Both the position numbers and the translations under genes were made by a program. Shown here piece after piece: positions 56,075 through 63,894 of a stretch of DNA of 64,000 nt. The stretch is from Limimonas halophila (GTDB taxonomy: Bacteria; Pseudomonadota; Alphaproteobacteria; Kiloniellales; Rhodovibrionaceae), in NCBI RefSeq assembly GCF_900100655.1, contig NZ_FNCE01000005.1, positions 141,343 to 205,342 of the forward strand. Direction: 5' to 3'. The notes under the pieces are model-generated. The model saw nothing but the letters and a program-made list of their open reading frames with translations, did no database searches and had not been told where the DNA came from. Within the stretch, counting starts at the first letter, position 1, and every line of letters begins with the position of its first letter.

Positions 56075-56571
56075 ACGGCACCATCGCTTGTGGGCGCAGC
56101 CAGCGCGGTGATCGCCTCGCCTTCCAGGCGCATGCGGATCCACTCGTTCATCGCCACGGCGCCCTGGCGCTCGTAAAAAGCGATGGCATCGCTGTTCCAG
56201 TCCAGCACGCTCCACTCGATGCGCCCGAAGTCCTCGCGGCACGCCTTGTCCGCCAGGCAGCGGAAAACGCCCTTGCCCAGGCCCTGGTTGCGCCACGCCG
56301 GGCGGATGTAGAGATCCTCGATGTAGATGCCGTGTTTTCCCTGGAAGGTGGAGTAGGTGTAGTAGTACAGCGCGAAGCCCGCCGGCTCGCCGTCGCATTC
56401 CACGATCATGGCGAACACCTTGGGCTCGGGCGCGAAGAGCGTGCGGTGTAGCGCCGCCTCGTCCGCCTCGACGGCGTGCAAAAGCGCTTCGTACTCGGCC
56501 AGCTCGCGGATCATCCGCAGGATCAGGGGAACGTCGCGCGGCTCGGCGTCGCGGTGGTGCACCGTCGGCAT
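56071..56571 (-). CDS. GNAT family N-acetyltransferase
   Basis: The 166-residue protein has the GNAT fold pattern seen in diamine/thialysine acetyltransferases (SSAT family): RDAEPRDVPLILRMIRELAEYE, FALYYYTYSTFQGKHGIYIEDLYIRPAWRNQGLGKGVFRCLA (acetyl-CoA loop RxxGxGK), and WSVLDWNSDAIAFYERQGAVAMNEW. Possible substrates are polyamines or thialysine. It lies just downstream of ccmG on the same strand, 26 bases apart. Confidence 0.9.
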   Translation of the reverse strand: MPTVHHRDAEPRDVPLILRMIRELAEYEALLHAVEADEAALHRTLFAPEPKVFAMIVECDGEPAGFALYYYTYSTFQGKHGIYIEDLYIRPAWRNQGLGKGVFRCLADKACREDFGRIEWSVLDWNSDAIAFYERQGAVAMNEWIRMRLEGEAITALAAPTSDGAV

Positions 56572-56597
56572 GCGGCGGGCCCTCTTGGCGGCATGGG

Positions 56598-57185
56598 TTA
56601 CTGGTCGCGAAGCTCGGCGAGCCTGGGCAGCAGATCGTTTTCCAGGATCGTGCGCGTGAGCGCGCCGTTGTGCTTGTAGCGGATGACGCCGTTGGGGCCC
56701 ACCAGGAAGGTTTCGGGCACGCCCGAGATGCCCAGGTCGATGCCCACGCCCGCGCGCTTTTCGGAGAGCACGCCCACGGCGCGGTAGGGGTTGCCCAGTT
56801 CGTTCAGCCACGCGCGTGCCTTGGCCGGCGCGTTCTTGTAGGCGATGCCGTAAACTGGAATGCCGCGCTGCTCGGCCAGGTGCATGATGACCGGATGCTC
56901 GGCGCGGCACGGTGCGCACCACGAGGCGAAGACGTTCACCAGGACCGGGCCCTCGTGGGCCGTCAGCGTTGCCAGGCTCACGCCGCCGCCGCGCACACCC
57001 GCCAGCGCGGGCAGGGTGAAGTCCGGAATGCGTTCGCCCACCATGCCCGTGGGCACGGCGTCCGGGTCGTGGCCCGGCTGCAGGCCCCAGTAGGCCAGCC
57101 CCGCGAAGGCCAGCACCGCCAGCAGCGGCAGCGCGAACAGCAGCCGCCGGCCCAGGCCGGGGGGCGTCGCGCCGTGCTCGCTCAT
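56598..57185 (-). CDS. ccmG: CcmG/DsbE, cytochrome c maturation thiol-disulfide protein
   Basis: The 195-residue membrane-anchored periplasmic thioredoxin (single N-terminal helix, residues 13-33) has the active site ASWCAPCRAEHP and the conserved GVPETFLVGPNG cis-Pro loop. It reduces apocytochrome c or CcmH in system I. Its ATG overlaps the ccmE stop by four bases. Confidence 0.95.
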   Translation of the reverse strand: MSEHGATPPGLGRRLLFALPLLAVLAFAGLAYWGLQPGHDPDAVPTGMVGERIPDFTLPALAGVRGGGVSLATLTAHEGPVLVNVFASWCAPCRAEHPVIMHLAEQRGIPVYGIAYKNAPAKARAWLNELGNPYRAVGVLSEKRAGVGIDLGISGVPETFLVGPNGVIRYKHNGALTRTILENDLLPRLAELRDQ

Positions 57186-57643
57186 TCCGCCGTCATGCCC
57201 TCCGGCGCGCCCTTCTTCCATTCACCGGCTTTTTCCAGGGCCTCCTGCACTTCCGGCGGCACGTAGTTCTCGTCGTGCTTGGCGAGCACATTGTCGGCGG
57301 CCAGGACGCCGTTGCCGTTCATCTGGCCCTTCACGACGACGCCTTTGCCCTCGGCGAAGAGGTCCGGCAGCAGGCCGCGGTATTCCACCGGGATCTCGGT
57401 GCGCTTGTCGGTGATGGCGAAGGTCACCAGCCCCTCGCCGTGGTGCGCCACCGAGCCCTCGACGACCAGCCCGCCGACCCGGAGCTGCCGGTCGGCCGGG
57501 ATCTCCTTCGCGCGCAGCTCCGTGGGCGCGTAGAAGAAGACCACGCTGTCGCGGAAGGCCGTGAGCACCAGCGCCGTCGCCCCGCCGACCAGCAGCAGCA
57601 TCAGGGCGATCAGGCTCAGCCGGCGTTTCTTGCGCTGCGTCAT
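57182..57643 (-). CDS. ccmE: CcmE, heme chaperone
   Basis: The 153-residue protein has an N-terminal membrane anchor and the periplasmic beta-barrel with the heme-binding motif LAKHDENYVPPEV, where His covalently binds heme and Tyr coordinates it. Also visible are LRVGGLVVEGSV and GKGVVVKGQMNGNGVLAADNVL. Length is normal. The start overlaps the ccmD stop. Confidence 0.96.
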   Translation of the reverse strand: MTQRKKRRLSLIALMLLLVGGATALVLTAFRDSVVFFYAPTELRAKEIPADRQLRVGGLVVEGSVAHHGEGLVTFAITDKRTEIPVEYRGLLPDLFAEGKGVVVKGQMNGNGVLAADNVLAKHDENYVPPEVQEALEKAGEWKKGAPEGMTAE

Positions 57644-57831
57644 GACTCCCCGTCGGTGTCGCGCTGCCGCCGGCGGCCGCGTTCCAGCGCCGCCACGGCG
57701 CGCTGGCGAGCGCGCAGCTGGCGCACGGACTGCACCACCAGCCCGCCCATCACGAGCACGCTCAGCCCGTACGCGGGCCAGATGTAGGCCGCGTAGCCGC
57801 CCATCGCCAGATAGTCCAGCACCGCCTGCAT
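57640..57831 (-). CDS. ccmD: CcmD, heme exporter subunit
   Basis: The 63-residue protein has one membrane helix (LDYLAMGGYAAYIWPAYGLSVLVMGGLVV) and a basic cytoplasmic tail (RQLRARQRAVAALERGRRRQRD), typical of CcmD, which releases holo-CcmE from CcmABC. It starts four bases after the ccmC stop and overlaps ccmE. Confidence 0.92.
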   Translation of the reverse strand: MQAVLDYLAMGGYAAYIWPAYGLSVLVMGGLVVQSVRQLRARQRAVAALERGRRRQRDTDGES

Positions 57832-57835
57832 CGCC

Positions 57836-58612
57836 TCAATCCCCGCGCAGCTGCAGCGCGCGCAGGTTGCGCTCGCGCACCGCCAGCAGCTCGGCCTTCA
57901 TGCGCACCAGCACCACGGTGGCGAAGAAGGCGGTGAACCCGGCCCCCATAACCAGCAGCGGCCACAGCATCGAGACGTGGATGGCGGGTGCGTCGAAGCG
58001 CATCACGCTCGCCGTCTGATGGAGCGTGTTCCACCAGTCCACCGAGAACTTGATGATGGGCACGTTGACGAAGCCCACGATCGCCAGCACCGCCGCCGCC
58101 TTGCGCCCGCGCGCCGGGTCCTCGAACGCGCCCGCCAGCGCCATGTGGCCCAGGTAGAGGAAGAAGAGCACCAGCATCGACGTCAGGCGCGCGTCCCAGA
58201 CCCACCAAGCGCCCCACATGGGCTTGCCCCACAGCGAGCCCGTCGCCAGCGCCAGGAAGGTGAAGGCCGCGCCCACGGGCGAGGCCGCGTGCGCCGCGAT
58301 GTCCGCCAGCGGGTGCCGCCACACCAGGGCCACGACGCTCGCCGCCGCCACGGTCGTGTAGGCGAAGAGCGCCAGCCACGCCGAGGGCACGTGGACGTAC
58401 ATGATCTTCACGCTCATGCCCTGCTGGTAGTCCGGCGGCGAGAGCGCCAGGGCGCCCACCAGCCCCACCGCCAGCAGCGCCGCCGTCAGCCCCGCGAGCC
58501 AGGGCAGCACGGCGTCGGCAAGGCGCAGGAAGCGCCCGGGGTTCGCCCAGCGGTGAAGGTTCCACCGGCGCTGAGCCGGCGCGGCCGTGTCGGTCATCGA
58601 GCCGTCCGTCAT
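57836..58612 (-). CDS. ccmC: CcmC, heme-handling membrane protein
   Basis: The 258-residue protein has six membrane helices and the tryptophan-rich WGAWWVWDARLTSML motif, flanked by conserved His (YVHVPSAWLAL, DAPAIHVSMLWPL), which hold heme for transfer to CcmE. A 28-residue N-terminal extension precedes the first helix. It is first of the ccmC-D-E-G run; ccmB lies 196 bases upstream. Confidence 0.96.
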   Translation of the reverse strand: MTDGSMTDTAAPAQRRWNLHRWANPGRFLRLADAVLPWLAGLTAALLAVGLVGALALSPPDYQQGMSVKIMYVHVPSAWLALFAYTTVAAASVVALVWRHPLADIAAHAASPVGAAFTFLALATGSLWGKPMWGAWWVWDARLTSMLVLFFLYLGHMALAGAFEDPARGRKAAAVLAIVGFVNVPIIKFSVDWWNTLHQTASVMRFDAPAIHVSMLWPLLVMGAGFTAFFATVVLVRMKAELLAVRERNLRALQLRGD

Positions 58613-58659
58613 TCCTCACGGCCCGCATTTTGAGCGCGGGCCGAGCGACGTGTGTGTGG

Positions 58660-58760
58660 CCCCAACCCCCTCTATGATCTCCCCCTTGCACGCCTCCGGC
58701 GTGCGAGGCGAGCCAAGCTCGCCTGTCCCCCTCCAGGGCCAGGGGGAGATGGGTTTGGGG
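58660..58760. repeat. C-rich composite palindrome (element C)
   Basis: Between ccmB and ccmC, CCCCAACCC (58660-58668) pairs with GGGTTTGGGG (58751-58760). ATCTCCCCCT (58677-58686) pairs perfectly with AGGGGGAGAT (58741-58750). Inside are GCACGCC/GGCGTGC and GGCGAGC/GCTCGCC hairpins and a second CCCCCT that competes for the same AGGGGG arm. It resembles element D at 21836-21934 and may affect ccmC expression. Confidence 0.75.
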
Positions 58761-58808
58761 CGGCGGCCCGAAACCCAGAGGTGGATGGGGCATGATGACA
58801 TCAGCCGA

Positions 58809-59525
58809 TCACGCCACCGCCTGGCGCACGCCCGCCGCGGCGGCCCAGGGCGCCAGCGCCGTCGCGCCCAGCAGCATGGCACCCAGCAGCATCAGGTGCG
58901 GGCGCACCGGCAGCCCCGCCAGGCTGGCGTCCACCGCCGCCACCCCGAAGATCAGCACGGGGATGTAGAGCGGCAGCACCACCAGCGGCATCAGCACGCC
59001 GCCGCGCCGCGCCCCCAGCGTCAGCGCCGCGCCCACGCTGCCGATCAGGCTCAGGCACGGCGTGCCCAGCAGCATCGCCAGCAGCAGGACAGGATACGCC
59101 GAAGAGGGCAGCGCGTACATCAGCGCGATCACCGGCGCCGCGACCACCACCGGCAAGCCGCTGGTCAGCCAGTGCGCCGCCGTCTTGGCCGCGACGATCA
59201 CCGGCAGCGGCGCGGGCGCGCGCGCCAGCAGCTCCAGCGACCCGTCCAGATGGTCGCGCTCGAACAGCCGGTCCAGGGACAGCAGCACCGCGAGCAGCGC
59301 CGTCACCCAGACCACGCCGGGCGCGATGCGCGCCAGCAGCTCTGTGCCCGCGCCCACGCCGAAGGGAAACAGGCTCGCCGCCAGCACGAAGAAGAGCACC
59401 GCCAGCATGGCGTCCCCGCGCTGGCGCAGCGCCAGCCGCAGGTCGCGCGCGAGCACCTGGGCGAAGGTCGCAGCCAGCCCGCCGCTCGCGGCACCGCCTC
59501 CGGTCACGGGATCGCCTGGCTTCAC
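58809..59525 (-). CDS. ccmB: CcmB, heme exporter membrane subunit
   Basis: The 238-residue protein has six hydrophobic helices and the CcmB hallmarks VLARDLRLALRQRGDAMLAVLFFVLAASLFPFGVG, LDRLFERDHLDGSLELLARAP and GTPCLSLIGSVGAALTLGARRGGVLMPLVVLPLYIPVLIFG. Start is GTG at 59525, overlapping the ccmA stop (GTGA), with GGAGG seven bases before it. Confidence 0.95.
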   Translation of the reverse strand: MKPGDPVTGGGAASGGLAATFAQVLARDLRLALRQRGDAMLAVLFFVLAASLFPFGVGAGTELLARIAPGVVWVTALLAVLLSLDRLFERDHLDGSLELLARAPAPLPVIVAAKTAAHWLTSGLPVVVAAPVIALMYALPSSAYPVLLLAMLLGTPCLSLIGSVGAALTLGARRGGVLMPLVVLPLYIPVLIFGVAAVDASLAGLPVRPHLMLLGAMLLGATALAPWAAAAGVRQAVA

Positions 59526-60190
59526 GGGATCGCCTCCGGGGGCAGGGGAGCGGGTTCGTGGTTGCGCATGTCCAGCTCGCGCGCGGCCGCGAGGTCGAGC
59601 GGCTGATGGGTCGCCGCGACGACGATCCCGCCCGCCGCCCGGTGCGCCGCCAGCGCGGCGGCGAGGCGGTGGACCGCCGCGGCGTCCAGGCTCACCCCCG
59701 GCTCGTCCAGCAGCCACACCGCCGCCGGGCTCGCCACGATGCGCGCGATCGCCAGCCGCCGCCGCTGCCCGGCCGAGAGCAGGCCGACGGGCGTGTCCGC
59801 CAGCTCGCGCAGGTCCAGGCGGTCCAGCGCCGCGTCCACCCCGTCCGGCGCCGCGCCGTGCAGCTTCGCCCAGAACGCCAGGTTCTCGCGCGCCGTCAGC
59901 ACGGGCTTGAGCGCGTCGGCGTGGCCCAGGTAAGCGAGCCGGCCGCGGTGCGCCTCGTCGCCCGGATCGATCGCCTCGCCGTTCCAGAAGAGCCGCCCGG
60001 CGGCGGGCGGCAGCAGCCCGGCCAGCACGCGCAGCAGCGACGATTTGCCGCTCCCGTTGGGGCCGCGCAGCACCAGCGCGTCGCCCGGTTCCAGCGCGAA
60101 GCGCACGCCCGCGAACACCGGCACGTCCCCGCGCAGACAGCCCAGGCCGTCGGCTTCCAGGGTTCCGGCGGGCAAGGCGTGGCGGGCCAT
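59522..60190 (-). CDS. ccmA: CcmA, heme exporter ATPase
   Basis: The 222-residue ATPase has Walker A GPNGSGKSS, signature LSAGQRRRLAIARI and Walker B VWLLDEPGVSLD. Size and GDVPVFAGVRFALEPGDALVLRG start match CcmA, which powers release of heme-loaded CcmE. It heads the ccmA-ccmB pair, divergent from the TetR gene. Confidence 0.95.
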   Translation of the reverse strand: MARHALPAGTLEADGLGCLRGDVPVFAGVRFALEPGDALVLRGPNGSGKSSLLRVLAGLLPPAAGRLFWNGEAIDPGDEAHRGRLAYLGHADALKPVLTARENLAFWAKLHGAAPDGVDAALDRLDLRELADTPVGLLSAGQRRRLAIARIVASPAAVWLLDEPGVSLDAAAVHRLAAALAAHRAAGGIVVAATHQPLDLAAARELDMRNHEPAPLPPEAIP

Positions 60191-60311
60191 CGCGGCGGGT
60201 CGTGCCTCGGATCGGGGTGTTCACCGGGCCCTGTGGACGCCATCCTGGGCCGAAGGCGGGAAGACCACGCCGCGGCCAGCGCCGTCAACATGCGCGGGCG
60301 GCCTTGAATTT

Positions 60312-60327
60312 CGGACTCAGCGGTCCA
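60312..60327. promoter_or_regulatory. Palindromic operator upstream of the TetR gene
   Basis: CGGAC-TCAGCG-GTCCA: arms GGAC/GTCC with a 6-base spacer, 12 bases before the TetR start codon. It has the same arms and spacing as the site before the reductase gene (60983-60998), consistent with autoregulation. Confidence 0.6.
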
Positions 60328-60338
60328 GATCGCAGCGT

Positions 60339-60935
60339 ATGATGCCCGAAGCACCCACCAAGACCGAGCACGCCGGTCCCGGCCGGCCGCGCGCCTTCGA
60401 CGAGGCCGAGGCGCTGCGCGCCGCGCTGACGGTGTTCTGGGAGCAGGGCTACGAAGCCACCTCGGTGGACACGCTGATCCGGGCCATGGGGATCAGCCGG
60501 TCCAGCTTCTACGGCTGCTTCGGCTCCAAGCACGGGGCGATGCTGGCGGCGCTGCGCCGCTATGCCGACGACAGCCTCGACCGGCTGGCCGAGGTGGCGG
60601 CGGCGGAACGCACGCCGCGCGCGGCCGTGCGCGCCATGATCCACGCCATGGTGACGACGAAGGACGCCCACCGCGGCTGCCTGCTGGTCAACTGCATCAG
60701 CGAGCTGGCCGCCCGCGACGCCGAGATCACCGAGTTGATCCAGCGCCACATCGCCCGTGTCGAGCGCCTGCTGGCGGAGACGATCGCGGAGGCCGACGCC
60801 GACGGCGCGGCCGACCGGGCGCGGGCGTTGGTGTCGCTGACGCTGGGGGCGATCACGCTGCGCAAGGCGGGCCTGCCGCCCGAGCAGGTCGACGCCGCGC
60901 TGAACCGCGCCGAGCCGCTGCTTCCCACAGCCTGA
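60339..60935 (+). CDS. TetR family transcriptional regulator
   Basis: The 198-residue protein has an N-terminal TetR DNA-binding domain (AGPGRPRAFDEAEALRAALTVFWEQGYEATSVDTLIRAMGISRSSFYGCFGSKHGAMLAAL) and a ligand domain with a conserved Cys (RGCLLVNCISELA). That pattern fits the NemR/YcdC group, where Cys oxidation or alkylation by electrophiles relieves repression. Two ATG codons (60339, 60342) start it. The next gene, a flavin ene-reductase, is the natural target. Confidence 0.88.
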   Translation: MMPEAPTKTEHAGPGRPRAFDEAEALRAALTVFWEQGYEATSVDTLIRAMGISRSSFYGCFGSKHGAMLAALRRYADDSLDRLAEVAAAERTPRAAVRAMIHAMVTTKDAHRGCLLVNCISELAARDAEITELIQRHIARVERLLAETIAEADADGAADRARALVSLTLGAITLRKAGLPPEQVDAALNRAEPLLPTA

Positions 60936-60982
60936 CCATCCCGGCGGTCCACGCACCGCCGTGCTCTGACTCCCGCTAATTC

Positions 60983-60998
60983 TGGACTAAATGGTCCA
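60983..60998. promoter_or_regulatory. Palindromic operator upstream of the ene-reductase gene
   Basis: TGGACTAAATGGTCCA is a perfect inverted repeat (TGGAC-N6-GTCCA) 27 bases before the ATG. It matches the operator in front of the TetR gene in its GGAC/GTCC arms and 6-base spacing, and sits where it could block transcription. Confidence 0.7.
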
Positions 60999-61024
60999 TA
61001 TTCCGAACCGGTGGAGGAACCCCG

Positions 61025-62125
61025 ATGACCACGCCCAAACTCTTCACGCCCATCCAGGTCGGCGACCTGGAGCTGCCCCACCGCGTCGTCATGGCGCCGC
61101 TGACGCGCAACCGCGCGCGGGCCAGCGACGATGCGCCGCACGCGCTGCACGCCGAATACTACGCCCAGCGCGCCTCGGCGGGGCTGATCATCACCGAAGC
61201 GACGCAGATCACGCCCGAGGGCAAGGGCTACGCCTGGACGCCCGGCATCCACAGCGAGAGCCAGCTCGACGGCTGGCGCGCCGTGACCGAGGCCGTGCAC
61301 GCGCGCGGCGGGCGCATCTTCCTGCAGCTCTGGCACGTCGGGCGCATCTCCCACACCTCGCTGCAGCCGAACGGGCAGGCCCCGGTCGGGCCCTCGGCCG
61401 AGGCGGCGGACGCCCACACCTTCGACGGCACCGGCTTCGTCAAGACCTCCACGCCGCGCGCGCTGGAGACGGACGAGATCCCGCGCGTCCTCGACGACTA
61501 CCGCCGCGCCGCGCGGAACGCGAAGGACGTCGGCTTCGACGGGGTCGAGGTGCACGCCGCCAACGGCTACCTGCTGGACCAGTTCCTGCGCGACGGCGCC
61601 AATCACCGCACCGACGCCTACGGCGGCTCGCCCGAGAACCGCGTGCGCATCCTGCGCGAGGTGCTGGCGGCCGTGAGCGAGGTGTGGTCGCCGGGCCGCG
61701 TGGGCGTGCGCTTCAGCCCCTTCTCCACCTTCAACGGCATCCACGACAGCGATCCCATGACCACCTTCGGCCACGCCATTGAGGCGGCCAACGAGGCCGG
61801 GCTGGGCTACCTGCACATGGTCGAGGGCCAGATCGGGGAAAGCCGCGAGAACCCCGAGGGCTGCGACGTGAACGCGCTCCGCCGCCGCTTCGACGGCCCC
61901 TACATGGCGAACAACGGCTTCGGGCGCGCGGACGCGATCGAGGCGGTGGAGACCGGCCACGCCGACCTCATCGCCTTCGGCAAGCCCTACATCGCCAACC
62001 CGGACCTGCCGGAGCGGTTGGAGCTGAACGCCGAGCTCAACACGCCCGATCCGAACACCTTCTACGGCGGCGGCGCCGAGGGCTATACCGACTACCCGAC
62101 GCTCGCGGAGTCGCGCGCGGCGTGA
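61025..62125 (+). CDS. Old yellow enzyme family alkene/N-ethylmaleimide reductase
   Basis: The 366-residue FMN-dependent protein has KLFTPIQVGDLELPHRVVMAPLTRNRA, the HVGRISHTSLQPNGQAPVGPSA segment, FDGVEVHAANGYLLDQFLRDGANHRTDAYGGSPENRVRIL with the conserved His/Asn pair binding substrate, and LIAFGKPYIANPDLPERL at the end. It matches NemA-type reductases, which reduce electrophilic alkenes, nitro-compounds and N-ethylmaleimide with NADPH. The TetR gene upstream probably controls it. GGTGGAGGA precedes the ATG. Confidence 0.93.
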   Translation: MTTPKLFTPIQVGDLELPHRVVMAPLTRNRARASDDAPHALHAEYYAQRASAGLIITEATQITPEGKGYAWTPGIHSESQLDGWRAVTEAVHARGGRIFLQLWHVGRISHTSLQPNGQAPVGPSAEAADAHTFDGTGFVKTSTPRALETDEIPRVLDDYRRAARNAKDVGFDGVEVHAANGYLLDQFLRDGANHRTDAYGGSPENRVRILREVLAAVSEVWSPGRVGVRFSPFSTFNGIHDSDPMTTFGHAIEAANEAGLGYLHMVEGQIGESRENPEGCDVNALRRRFDGPYMANNGFGRADAIEAVETGHADLIAFGKPYIANPDLPERLELNAELNTPDPNTFYGGGAEGYTDYPTLAESRAA

Positions 62126-62390
62126 CGGCGACACGGGCGGGGCTCGGCCTGTCGCCCGGCCGCGCAGCGGCAGCCCAAGACGATTCCCGGTTTGCGTTTG
62201 CGGGTGGACCCGGGGAGGGTCCCCACGAACCCTGCGGCGGTCCAGTGCCGCGTTCGCCGGGACGGCTCGCGCGCCCCAGGACGGGCAAACGCTGCCCGCC
62301 CCCCATGGCCGAACGATGCCAAGGCTGAATTCGCCGGGTTGACGCGCGCATTGCACTGAAACGGCCAAGGGCCGCCAGCGAAGGGCAAGC

Positions 62391-63656
62391 ATGACAATGA
62401 CCCCAGCGACCCGGCTGACCGCCGCCGGCTTCCTTGCCACCGCTGTCGCGTTCGGCCCCGCGCGCATGGGCTTCGGCCTCTTCCTGCCGGGCTTCCGGGA
62501 CGCGTTCGCGCTCTCGACCTCGACCGCCGGCCTGATCGCGAGCGGCGGCTTCCTGGCGTTCCTCGTGGCGCTTCTCCTGAGTGCCTGGATGGGCCGGCGC
62601 TTCGGTGAGCGCGTCTCGGTCGTCTCCGGTGCCCTGGCGGCGGCCGTGGGGTTCGCGGCGGTTGCGGTTGCCGGGACACCCACGCTCCTCGCCGTGGGGA
62701 TCGCGCTTGCCGGCAGCAGCGCGGGTCTGTGCTGGGCGCCGTTCAACGACGCGGCCGAGCGTGTCGTGCCCGAGCACGCCCGGCCCACCGCGCTGTCCGT
62801 GGTCTCGACCGGGACCACCTTCGGCGTCGCGGCGGCGGCGGGATTGGCCCTGGCCGTGACGCAGGGGGTGCTGGACTGGCGCGTGGCCTGGGCCGGCTTC
62901 GCGCTCGGCGGGCTCGTGCTGGCCGGCGTCGCGTGGGCCGGGCTGCCGTCGACCCGGTACCCGAAATCGACCCCCACGGCGGTCAAGGAGATCGTGCACG
63001 CGGCCCTGCCGGCCAACTTGGCGCCGGCGCCCACGCCCGAGACGGCGGCCGCCAGCGCCCGTCTCGCCCAGCGCGCCGCCATTCCGCTTTATGCCACGGC
63101 GCTGTGTTTCGGCATGACCAACGCGATCTTCCTGTCGTTCGCGGCCGACCGCGTGGCGAGCGTCGGCGGCTTGCCGGGCCTCGCGAACGCGGGGGCATCG
63201 CCCGTGATCTTTCTCGGCTATGCCGCGTTCGGCGTTCTCGGCCTCGCGACGGGCCGGATCGAGGCCCGAAGCGGCCTGGCGCCGCTGTTTTGCTTCATCT
63301 TCGGCGCGGCGACGCTTTCGCTTGTGCTGATCGCGCTCGCGCCGACGTCGTGGATCGGGGTGATCGCCGCGTCGGGGCTGCACGGCGCGGCCATCATGAT
63401 GGTGAGCGCGGTCTTCTCGTTCTGGAGCGTGCGGTTGTTTCCGGGGCTGAGCACGCTCGGCTTCACGGCCGCCTTGCTCAGCATGGCCGTCGGCAGCGTG
63501 GTGGGGCCGGTGCTGGCGGGGCTCCTGGCCGCGGCCGAGGGGCCGGTGGTCATGTTCCTCGTCGCCGCGATTCCGCCGCTCGCCACGGCGCTGTGGTTCG
63601 GCGCCAAACTGCGCATGCCGCGCCCGCGGTTGCCCGCGGCGGATGAGCAGACCTAG
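62391..63656 (+). CDS. YbfB/YjiJ-type MFS transporter
   Basis: The 421-residue protein has 12 membrane segments and the YbfB-family start GFLATAVAFGPARMGFGLFLPGFRDAFALSTSTAG, the loop WMGRRFGERVSVVSG, and AGSSAGLCWAPFNDAAERVVP. It may export small molecules; substrate unknown. A 265-base spacer separates it from the reductase gene; a TTGACG at 62339 might be its -35 box, but this is weak. Confidence 0.87.
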   Translation: MTMTPATRLTAAGFLATAVAFGPARMGFGLFLPGFRDAFALSTSTAGLIASGGFLAFLVALLLSAWMGRRFGERVSVVSGALAAAVGFAAVAVAGTPTLLAVGIALAGSSAGLCWAPFNDAAERVVPEHARPTALSVVSTGTTFGVAAAAGLALAVTQGVLDWRVAWAGFALGGLVLAGVAWAGLPSTRYPKSTPTAVKEIVHAALPANLAPAPTPETAAASARLAQRAAIPLYATALCFGMTNAIFLSFAADRVASVGGLPGLANAGASPVIFLGYAAFGVLGLATGRIEARSGLAPLFCFIFGAATLSLVLIALAPTSWIGVIAASGLHGAAIMMVSAVFSFWSVRLFPGLSTLGFTAALLSMAVGSVVGPVLAGLLAAAEGPVVMFLVAAIPPLATALWFGAKLRMPRPRLPAADEQT

Positions 63657-63669
63657 CGCCGTTCGCCGT

Positions 63670-63879
63670 TAGAGCAGATCGCCGTAAAGCAGAATCAGCT
63701 TGTTCGGGGTGTCACGCCCACGCCGCCGTGGCCATCCCGGCGTGATTCTGCTTGCTTGTGCGTGGACAGCCGCAAGGCTCGCGCGCCGCAGGCGCGCAAA
63801 CTGCTCGCACTGGAAAAACATGGCGTTATCCCGACGCTTCTGGTTCGTTGGGAAACACGATTTCACGCACGATGCTCTA
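63670..63879 (-). repeat. Repeat family A, copy 2 (210 bp)
   Basis: Read on the minus strand it begins TAGAGCATCGTGCGTGAAAT and ends CTTTACGGCGATCTGCTCTA, the same termini as copy 1 at 16000-16246 but in opposite orientation and without the internal duplication. The central hairpin is GCGCGCCTGCGGCGCGC. It starts 14 bases after the MFS stop. Confidence 0.85.
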
Positions 63880-63894
63880 GGCGTGGTTGCGGCG

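Noticed and set aside
59500..59530. Direct repeat GGCGATCCCGTGA at the ccmA/ccmB junction
   Set aside because: It is a short chance duplication of the ribosome-binding/start region, and the upstream copy with GGAGG clearly sets the ccmB start.
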